A stretch of DNA of 64,000 nucleotides from Candidatus Rokuibacteriota bacterium (GTDB lineage: Bacteria; Methylomirabilota; Methylomirabilia; Rokubacteriales; CSP1-6): the NCBI GenBank assembly GCA_003220345.1, contig QHSC01000082.1, positions 1 to 64,000 on the forward strand, written 5' to 3'. Below, in pieces: positions 57,295 through 64,000 of this stretch; positions within the stretch are counted from its first letter, which is position 1, and every line of letters begins with the position of its first letter. Both the position numbers and the translations under genes were made by a program. The notes under the pieces are model-generated. The model saw only the letters and a program-made list of their open reading frames with translations, made no database searches and was not told the DNA's origin.

Positions 57295-58443
57295 TCAGAG
57301 CAGTCGGGGCCGCGAGCCCGCCGCGAGGAACGAGGCGTAGGAGAACTGGGGCGACCACCGGTCGCTCGCGATGCCGTCCAGCCGATCCAGGACGATCTCG
57401 CCGAGGATCGAGCCGAACTTGAACCCGTGGCCAGATCCCGCGGTGGCGAGAAACACGCCTGGCCACTGCGGGTGGAAGTCGAGGAGGAAGTCGTTGCTCG
57501 TGGAGAGGTTGTACATGCAGCTGTCACAGCTGACCCGATAGTCCTTCGGATCGAGGCCGAACCAGCGCCCGACGAACTCGGTGGCGGCCTCGACAAAGCC
57601 GGCTGGGGTCGTCCGGCGGTCGAAGTCGGGATCGTCGATGGGGTCGGTGACGAGATGCCGGGCCACCTTGAGACCCACGCGCCCTGGCTCGGCGGGGAAG
57701 CCATAGAAGCCCGTGTCGGCGGCCGAGTAGGGCACGAAGGCGGGCCGGCAGAACGACGCGGGCACGCCTTCCAGATACATGATGCCCTGCTGGCACTGCC
57801 AGAGGGCGCGCCCCAGCTCGGGAAGAAGCCGCTTCGACCAGCCGCCGGCGGCGACCACGATCTGTGGCGCGCGGTACGTCGCGTCGCCTGCGCGCACCTC
57901 GACTTCCCCGCCCGTCGATTCGATGCTCGCCTCCTGCTCGGTGGCAAGCTGGACGCCCGCCTTCTCGCCGAGAGCGCGGAGGGCAGCCACGCAGTCCGTG
58001 GCACGGAGAAAGCCGGCCTCCTCCTCGAAAAGCGCGCGCTTCCCTGGGCGAAACTGTGGAAATTCCCGCCTGAGATCGGCGCTCTCGAGCCAGCGGACCT
58101 TCGCGCCGACGCGCCGCGCATTGCGCTCCAGCTCCTCGAGGTACGCATCCGCCCCGCCGTCGCTCACGTTCAGGTTGCCCACGGCGACATAGAGCTCCCG
58201 CCGCGTCTCGGCCTCGATGCGCCGCCAGCCCGCCATGGCCTCGAGCGCCAGGCGCGTGTAGTGGGCGTCGAGATAGGTGGAGCGGATCTTTCGCGAGGGG
58301 CCGTAGGAGGCGGCAATCGGATTCGGTACGGCGCAGCGATCCACGACGAGCGTGCGGCGGCGGCGACGCGCGCCCGCAAGGGCGGTGCTGAGACCGAAGA
58401 CGCCTCCGCCGACCACGATGAGATCGAAGCTCTGGGAAGTCAT
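57295..58443 (-). CDS. FAD-dependent oxidoreductase (sarcosine oxidase / MTOX-like)
   Basis: FDLIVVGGGVFGLSTALAGARRRRRTLVVDR, VAAGGWSKRLLPELG, CMYNLSTSNDFLLDFHPQWPGVFLATAGSGHGFKFGSILGEIV. Confidence 0.92.
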   Translation of the reverse strand: MTSQSFDLIVVGGGVFGLSTALAGARRRRRTLVVDRCAVPNPIAASYGPSRKIRSTYLDAHYTRLALEAMAGWRRIEAETRRELYVAVGNLNVSDGGADAYLEELERNARRVGAKVRWLESADLRREFPQFRPGKRALFEEEAGFLRATDCVAALRALGEKAGVQLATEQEASIESTGGEVEVRAGDATYRAPQIVVAAGGWSKRLLPELGRALWQCQQGIMYLEGVPASFCRPAFVPYSAADTGFYGFPAEPGRVGLKVARHLVTDPIDDPDFDRRTTPAGFVEAATEFVGRWFGLDPKDYRVSCDSCMYNLSTSNDFLLDFHPQWPGVFLATAGSGHGFKFGSILGEIVLDRLDGIASDRWSPQFSYASFLAAGSRPRLL

Positions 58444-58544
58444 GAGTGGCTCCGTCGAGTGGCCGCCATCGTGCCAGAGCCCGTCCGCACCGTCAACCGG
58501 GACCGCTTGCCTTTCGTGGGCACTCTGACTACCATCGCGGGCAC

Positions 58545-59660
58545 ATGAAGATCGACGCCCTCGACATCTACTGGGTGAAGCTCCCGCTCGCCTTCAACTT
58601 TCGCACGTCTTACGGCGACCAGCTCTACACGGAGACCATGCTCGTGCGCATGGAGAGCGAGGGGCAGTACGCGTGGGGCGAGAGCTGCCCGCCGTATGTC
58701 CCCTCCTACTCCGCGGAGCACACGACGGGCACCTTCCACACCCTCCGCGCGCTGATGGCCCCGCGCATCATCGGGCAGGAGATCGCCTCCGCCCAGGACC
58801 TCCTGGATCGCCTTGCCTTCATCAAGGGCAACCAGTTCGCCCGGGCCGCTCTCGAGATCACGTGGTGGGTACTGGATGCCAAGCGACGCGGGCTGCCCCT
58901 GCACCGCGCCCTCGGCGGCTCGCGGGATCGCGTCGCAGTCGGAGCCGACTTCGGGGTCCAGGACTCCCTCGACATGTTGATGGAAAAGATCCAGGGCGGC
59001 GTCGATGCGGGCTTCCCGCGGATCAAGTTGAAGTTCCGGCCCGGCTGGGATCTGAGCATGGTCGAGGCCGTCCGCTCGACCTTCCCGGACTTCACCTTCC
59101 ACATCGACTGCAATGCCGCCTACACGCCGGCGGATACCGAGCTCTTTCGCAAGCTCGATCGTTACCGGCTCGCCATGATCGAGCAGCCCCTCGCCGACGA
59201 CGGGATGAGCCTCATCAACCACGCCGACCTGCAGAAGCGGATCGAGACGCCGGTCTGCCTCGACGAGAGCGCGCTCAGCCTCGCCCATGTCCAGGCGGCC
59301 ATCCGACTCGGAAGCTGCAAGGTCGTCAACATCAAGATGGCTCGCGTGGGCGGTCTGACGGCATCGAGGGACATCCAAGCCCTCTGCGCCGAGCACGGAA
59401 TCCCCTGCTGGATCGGCGGCATGCTCGAGAGCGCCATCGGCGGCGCCATCTGCGCCGAGCTCGCCACCCTCCCCAACTTCACCTATCCCGGCGACATCTT
59501 CCCCTCGTCGTACTTCTACAAGAACGACATCGGCAAGCCCGAGATCGTCCTGAGCGGCCGCGGCGAGGTCGCCGCCTCGCGCGTGCCGGGCATCGCCCAG
59601 GAGCCCGACGCGGATCTCCTCAAGCAATGGACAGTGGAGCACGCTTCCTTCCGCGTCTAG
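58545..59660 (+). CDS. Enolase superfamily, mandelate racemase/muconate lactonizing enzyme-like
   Basis: IKLKFRPGWDLSMVEAVRSTFPDFTFHIDCNAAYT, MIEQPLADDGMSLINHADLQKRIETPVCLDES, KMARVGGLTASRDIQALCAEHGIPCWIGGMLES. Confidence 0.94.
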   Translation: MKIDALDIYWVKLPLAFNFRTSYGDQLYTETMLVRMESEGQYAWGESCPPYVPSYSAEHTTGTFHTLRALMAPRIIGQEIASAQDLLDRLAFIKGNQFARAALEITWWVLDAKRRGLPLHRALGGSRDRVAVGADFGVQDSLDMLMEKIQGGVDAGFPRIKLKFRPGWDLSMVEAVRSTFPDFTFHIDCNAAYTPADTELFRKLDRYRLAMIEQPLADDGMSLINHADLQKRIETPVCLDESALSLAHVQAAIRLGSCKVVNIKMARVGGLTASRDIQALCAEHGIPCWIGGMLESAIGGAICAELATLPNFTYPGDIFPSSYFYKNDIGKPEIVLSGRGEVAASRVPGIAQEPDADLLKQWTVEHASFRV

Positions 59661-59741
59661 GAAACCCGGGGTAGCCTTGCCTTCGGTCGTCGCCGTCACT
59701 GAGATCGCGTCAACGAGCTTCGTTCAAGGAGGCTGACCCGA

Positions 59742-61349
59742 ATGAAAAAGTTTGCGGGGGCGCTTGTCGCGATCGTGGCCGTCCTGGCGCTGACGGTGCC
59801 CACGACATGGTCACAGCAAGGGATCGACCCGTCGGACCGGATCGGAAAGGTGAGCTTCCCGGTCTCGTGCAAGCCGGCGGTGCAGAAGGCCTTCGACCAG
59901 GCGGTGGCGGTCTTGCACTCCTTCTGGTACCTGGAGTCGGCGAAGGCCTTCACGGCCGTGACCCAGGCCGACCCGGACTGTGCCATCGCCTACTGGGGCA
60001 TCGCCATGAGCCAGTGGTACCAGATCTGGTCTCCTCCGGGCCCCGCCGCGCTCAAGCGAGGGGTCGAAGCGATGGAGAAGGCCAAGACGGTCGGAAACCC
60101 CACGCCGCGCGAGCGAGACTACATCGCGGCCGCGGACGCCTTCTTCAAGGATTCGGATCGCCTCGACCACCGCACGCGCGCCGCCGCCTACGAGAAGGCG
60201 ATGGAGCTGGTGTTCACCCGCTATCCTCAAGATCGGGAGGCGCAGGCCTTCTACGCCCTCGCCCTCCAGGCCACCGCCGATCCTCACGACCGCACCTACG
60301 CCAAGCAGAAGCGATCCGCGGAGATCGCCGAGAAGATCTTCGCCGTGCAGCCGGATCACCCCGGCGCCGCGCACTACATCATCCACGCTTACGACTACCC
60401 CGCCCTCGCGCAGCGGGGGCTGCCCGCGGCGGGGCGCTACGCGAAGTTCGCCCCCTCGGTGCCGCATGCGCTCCACATGCCGTCGCACACCTACGTGCTC
60501 CTCGGCATGTGGTCCGAGACCATCCAGGGCAACATCGCCGCGGCGGCGGCGGAGAAGGCCCGCGGCAATCCCGATGACCGCATGCATGCGCTCGACTACC
60601 TCGTCTACGCGTATCTCCAGCAGGCCCAAGATGGTGACGCCAAGCGCGTCGTCGACGAGGCGCGCGGCCTCGTGAGCGACCTCGCGGCCAAGCAGTACGA
60701 CTCGGGGCGGCCCACCGCGCACTTCGCCATGGCCGCCATCGAGGCGCGCTGGACCATGGAGCGAGGACGCTGGGCGGAGGCCGCGGCCATCGAGCCTCGG
60801 CCGAATCGCTTCCCCCACACCGAGTCCATGATCTACTTCGCGCGCGCGATCGGAGCGGCTCGCAGCGGTCAGGCCCCTCAGGCGCGCGCGGACGTCGAGA
60901 AGCTCGCGACGCTCCGGGACGCCTTGAAGGATCCCTACTGGGCCGAGCAGGTCGAGATCCAGCGCCGGGCCGCCGCGGCCTGGGTGGCGCGGGCGGAAGG
61001 CCAGAACGAGGCCGCGCTCGGGCTCGCGCGCTCGGCGGCCGAGACCGAGGACGCGACGGAGAAGCACAACATCAGTCCGGGGCCGATCGCCACTGCGCGC
61101 GAGCTCCTGGGCGATCTCCTGATCGAGCTCGGCCAGCCGGGGCCTGCGGTGCGCGAGTACGAGGCGTCCCTCGAGCGCGCCCCGAACCGGTTCAAGACGA
61201 TCGCGGGGGTGGCGCGGGCCGCGGAGCTGTCCGGTGACCGCGCCAAGGCGCGGGTCTTCTACACGAGGCTCGTGGCGCTGGCCAAATCTGCTGACTCGGA
61301 TCGTCCCGAGCTCAAGCAGGCGAAGTCCTTCCTCGCCGCGGCCAAGTGA
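59742..61349 (+). CDS. Secreted TPR-repeat protein
   Basis: Signal peptide MKKFAGALVAIVAVLALTVPTTWSQ; HSFWYLESAKAFTAVTQADPDCAIAYWGIAMSQW; HYIIHAYDYPALAQRGLPAAGRYAKFAPSVPHALHMPSHTYVLLGMW. Confidence 0.8.
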   Translation: MKKFAGALVAIVAVLALTVPTTWSQQGIDPSDRIGKVSFPVSCKPAVQKAFDQAVAVLHSFWYLESAKAFTAVTQADPDCAIAYWGIAMSQWYQIWSPPGPAALKRGVEAMEKAKTVGNPTPRERDYIAAADAFFKDSDRLDHRTRAAAYEKAMELVFTRYPQDREAQAFYALALQATADPHDRTYAKQKRSAEIAEKIFAVQPDHPGAAHYIIHAYDYPALAQRGLPAAGRYAKFAPSVPHALHMPSHTYVLLGMWSETIQGNIAAAAAEKARGNPDDRMHALDYLVYAYLQQAQDGDAKRVVDEARGLVSDLAAKQYDSGRPTAHFAMAAIEARWTMERGRWAEAAAIEPRPNRFPHTESMIYFARAIGAARSGQAPQARADVEKLATLRDALKDPYWAEQVEIQRRAAAAWVARAEGQNEAALGLARSAAETEDATEKHNISPGPIATARELLGDLLIELGQPGPAVREYEASLERAPNRFKTIAGVARAAELSGDRAKARVFYTRLVALAKSADSDRPELKQAKSFLAAAK

Positions 61350-62437
61350 TGCGCGAGCCGATCGTGAAGCGGCTCGCGATCCTGGCGGTCGGCGCGCTGG
61401 CCGTGGCCGGCCTCGTGACGAGCTCGCTCGGTCAGGACAAGCCCCGTCAGAAGGCCATCTACACCGTCACGACCAAGAACGTCTCCGTCGCCCTCTCCGC
61501 CCATAGCTCGATCCCCCTGACGCTCGGCTACTGGGGCGCCGAAGGCGTGGACCTGGAGGTGACCTCGATCGAGGGATCCACGGCCGGCCTCCAGCAGCTC
61601 GCCGCGGGCAACGTCCAGTTCGTCACGGTGGGCCCCGAGGTCGCGCTGATGGCTCGAGAGAAAGGCGTCAAGGTCAAGTCGTTCTACGTGGTGAACAGCG
61701 TCACCATCTTCCGCGTCGTCGTCCCCAAGGACAGCCCGATCCAGACGGCGGCCGATCTTCGAGGCAAGACGATCGGGGTCTCCGCGCTGAGCTCCGGGGC
61801 CGTCCCCGTGGCCCGCGCCATCGTGTCCTCCGGCGGCCTCAACCCCGACGCCGACGTCAAGTGGCTGGCCGTGGGCATCGGCGGCCCCGCCGCTCTGGCT
61901 CTGCGTCAGAAGAACATCGACGCCATGGCGCTCTGGGGTGATTTCCAGGCGGGTCTGGAGAACCTCGGCCTTCAGTTCCGCGAGATCACCGCGCCCTTTC
62001 TCAAGGATCTCCTCGGTCAGGTCGTGATCGCCCGCGACGACTACCTCGCCCAGCACCCCGACGTCGCGATCGCCTTCGGCCGGGGCATGGCCAAGGCCAC
62101 GCTCTTCGGCCTCACCAATCCTCCGGCCGCCGTGCGCATGCACTGGAAGATGTACCCGGAGACGAAGCCGCAGATCGCCGACGAGGCGCGCGCGCTGCGC
62201 GAATCCATCCACGTGTTCAACGCTCGCTTCGAGACCCAACGCGTCGACAACCGCGACGACAAGCGCTTCGGAGCTTCTTCGGCCGCCCAATGGAACCGTC
62301 TCAAGTCGATCTACAAGGAGCAGGGGCTCATCCAGGGCAACGTGGACGCGAGCGAGGTCTTCACCAACGCCCTCGTCGACGAGATCAACCGCTTCGACCA
62401 GCAGGCGGTGATCCGCCAGGCCCGGGAATACAAATGA
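61346..62437 (+). CDS. ABC transporter substrate-binding protein (NMT1/SsuA-like)
   Basis: VALSAHSSIPLTLGYWGAEGVDLEVTSIEGSTAGLQQLAAGNVQFVTVGPEVAL, DLRGKTIGVSALSSGAVPVARAI. Confidence 0.88.
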   Translation: MMREPIVKRLAILAVGALAVAGLVTSSLGQDKPRQKAIYTVTTKNVSVALSAHSSIPLTLGYWGAEGVDLEVTSIEGSTAGLQQLAAGNVQFVTVGPEVALMAREKGVKVKSFYVVNSVTIFRVVVPKDSPIQTAADLRGKTIGVSALSSGAVPVARAIVSSGGLNPDADVKWLAVGIGGPAALALRQKNIDAMALWGDFQAGLENLGLQFREITAPFLKDLLGQVVIARDDYLAQHPDVAIAFGRGMAKATLFGLTNPPAAVRMHWKMYPETKPQIADEARALRESIHVFNARFETQRVDNRDDKRFGASSAAQWNRLKSIYKEQGLIQGNVDASEVFTNALVDEINRFDQQAVIRQAREYK

Positions 62438-63264
62438 GCCCGGCCGTCGAGACCTTTCCCGTCGCTTCGGCCCGCATGTACTCGTGGTCGCCCTCGCTGA
62501 CGGCGGCGTGGCAGCGGCTGCTCGAATGGGTATCCGCGCGCGCCGGGGTATCGCTGGAGGTGCTCAACCTCGCGGATCCCGTCTCGCTGGACGACCTGTG
62601 GGCGCGCGAGGATCTGGGATGCGTGTTCATGTGCGGCTACCCGTGGGCGATGCGGGCCGACCGCCCGCACCTGCTGGCGGCGCCCGTGCCCTCGCCCCCG
62701 CGCTACGGCGGAAAGCCCGTCTACGTCACGGACTTCATCGTGAGGGCGGACAGCGCCCATCGAACGCTCGAGGACACCTTCGGCGGCTGCCTCGCGTATT
62801 CGGCAGAGCACTCGCATTCCGGCTACAACGCTGCGCGCTTCCACCTGCTTCCCTATCGCACGCCGGCGCGGCCGACGCTCTACGGGCGTCTGCTCGGACC
62901 TCTCCACCGCCAGGTGCCCGTCATCGACGCGGTGATCGAGGGCCGGGCGGACGTGGGGCCCGTCGACGGGTACGCGCTGGATCTGCTGCGGCGCCACGGC
63001 TCGGAGCGGGCGGAGCGCGTGCGGGTGGTGGCCACAACCGTCACGGCGCCGAGCGCCCCCCTCGTGGCCTCGCCCATCGTCGACGCCGGCTCGCGCGAGC
63101 GACTGACCGCGGCCTTGCTGGACGCGCACACCGCGCCCGAGCTCGCCGTCACCCTGGACGAGCTCCTGCTCACGCGCTTCGTGCGCGTGAACCCCGCCGA
63201 CCTCGAGGTGTTCCTCGAGCGCCAGCGCGCCGCGGAGGCCGCCGGCTACCCGAAGCTCGCCTGA
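62434..63264 (+). CDS. PhnD-like substrate-binding protein
   Basis: ATGA overlap with the upstream stop; GCVFMCGYPWAM...GGKPVYVTDFIVRADSAHRTLEDTFGGCLAYSAEHSHSGYNAARFHL...VIEGRADVGPVDGYALDLLRR. No signal peptide recognised. Confidence 0.78.
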   Translation: MSPAVETFPVASARMYSWSPSLTAAWQRLLEWVSARAGVSLEVLNLADPVSLDDLWAREDLGCVFMCGYPWAMRADRPHLLAAPVPSPPRYGGKPVYVTDFIVRADSAHRTLEDTFGGCLAYSAEHSHSGYNAARFHLLPYRTPARPTLYGRLLGPLHRQVPVIDAVIEGRADVGPVDGYALDLLRRHGSERAERVRVVATTVTAPSAPLVASPIVDAGSRERLTAALLDAHTAPELAVTLDELLLTRFVRVNPADLEVFLERQRAAEAAGYPKLA

Positions 63265-63284
63265 CGAGCCTCCCTCCGAGCTAA

Positions 63285-63911
63285 CTACCGTCTGAGCAGC
63301 GGCTGGAGATACGGCCAGAGGCGGTCGCTCACCGCTTCATAGCCCTCGGCCGTCGGATGGATGCCGTCGGGCTGGTTGAGGCGGGGATTGCCCGCGACGC
63401 CGTCGAGAAGAAAGGGCATCAAGGTGGCACCCCGCTTGCGGGCCACGTCCGCGAAGATGGCGCGAAAGTCGGTCGTGTAGCGCGCCCCGTAGTTCGGCGG
63501 CATCTCCATCCCGGCCAGCAGGACGTGCGCCCCCGCCTTCTGAAAGCGCGCCACGATCACATCGAGATTGGAGCGCACGCTCTTGAGGTCCTGGCCCCGG
63601 AGCCCGTCATTGGCCCCCAGCGCCACGATGACGATCTCGGGCCTGCTCTTGAGCGCCCAGTCCACGCGGCGCAGGCCGCCGGCCGTGGTGTCGCCCGAGA
63701 CGCCGGCATTGACCACGCGATAGTCGTAGCCCGCGGCGCGCAGACGCGCCTCCAGGCGCGAGGGATAGGATTCCTCGGGCCTGACGCCGAGACCGGCAGT
63801 CAAGCTGTCGCCGAAGGCCACGATGACGTGCGGCTCCCCGGCCGAGAGGCGCGCGGCGGACAGAGAGGCCACGGAGACGGCGAGGAGGGCGACCGCCCAC
63901 AGTCGGCGCAT
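63285..63911 (-). CDS. tesA: SGNH-hydrolase arylesterase/lysophospholipase TesA-like
   Basis: IVAFGDSLTAGLGVRPEESYPSRLEARL, VNAGVSGDTTAGGLRRVDWAL, VALGANDGLRG, QPDGIHPTAEGY. Confidence 0.92.
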   Translation of the reverse strand: MRRLWAVALLAVSVASLSAARLSAGEPHVIVAFGDSLTAGLGVRPEESYPSRLEARLRAAGYDYRVVNAGVSGDTTAGGLRRVDWALKSRPEIVIVALGANDGLRGQDLKSVRSNLDVIVARFQKAGAHVLLAGMEMPPNYGARYTTDFRAIFADVARKRGATLMPFLLDGVAGNPRLNQPDGIHPTAEGYEAVSDRLWPYLQPLLRR

Positions 63912-63936
63912 ACCGCTAGTGTAGTATGGCTGCATC

Positions 63937-64000
63937 ATGATCACCGTGCGCGGGCTCTCCATGCGCCTCGACAGCGGCGGCCGCCCCGTGGACGTGCTCA
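63937..64000 (+). CDS. Start of an ABC transporter ATP-binding protein (LolD/YbbA-like), truncated by window end
   Basis: ATG ATC ACC GTG CGC GGG CTC... = MITVRGLSMRLDSGGRPVDVL; divergent from tesA as in the known tesA-ybbA arrangement. Confidence 0.55.
   Translation, partial: MITVRGLSMRLDSGGRPVDVL

Overview
High-GC bacterial chromosomal window with dense, mostly minus-strand genes from about 1 to 43.5 kb. The lineage looks like an uncultured soil or groundwater Gram-negative; a Rokubacteria/NC10-like origin is only an impression. The core is a nearly complete dcw (division/cell wall) cluster: mraZ-rsmH-ftsL-ftsI(PASTA)-murE-murF-mraY-murD-ftsW-murC-murB-ftsQ-ftsA-ftsZ. It is followed by mscL and a Gram-positive-style ylm block (yfiH/ylmD, yggS/ylmE, proC, yggT/ylmG, divIVA, DUF167, mtnA). 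Other genes include a molybdopterin oxidoreductase, a SagB-type dehydrogenase, two peptide ABC transporter operons, an HDO-fold oxidase/Rieske/HbpS cluster, a fused indolepyruvate:ferredoxin oxidoreductase, a CcpA/MauG-type cytochrome c peroxidase, two M48 proteases, an enolase-superfamily enzyme, a TPR/dual substrate-binding-protein operon and tesA divergent from an ABC ATPase. Main points for a second look: (1) ftsZ carries two internal short deletions that break the frame, and an oppF-like ATPase has a similar lesion at Walker A; (2) murG is absent from its usual place between ftsW and murC; (3) a small accessory island (about 33.3-35.7 kb) holds a dyad-containing tandem repeat array, a MucR/Ros-like micro-operon with ATGA overlaps, a consensus sigma-54 promoter, an 81-bp tandem duplication that copies a translation start module, and a broken sigma-54 activator with a 23-bp duplication over Walker A; (4) a 128-bp nested palindromic element at 39670-39797; (5) a degenerate NlpC/P60-like protein lacking the catalytic Cys and His. 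No tRNA, rRNA, CRISPR or complete transposon was recognised. All calls come from reading the sequence; no searches were run.
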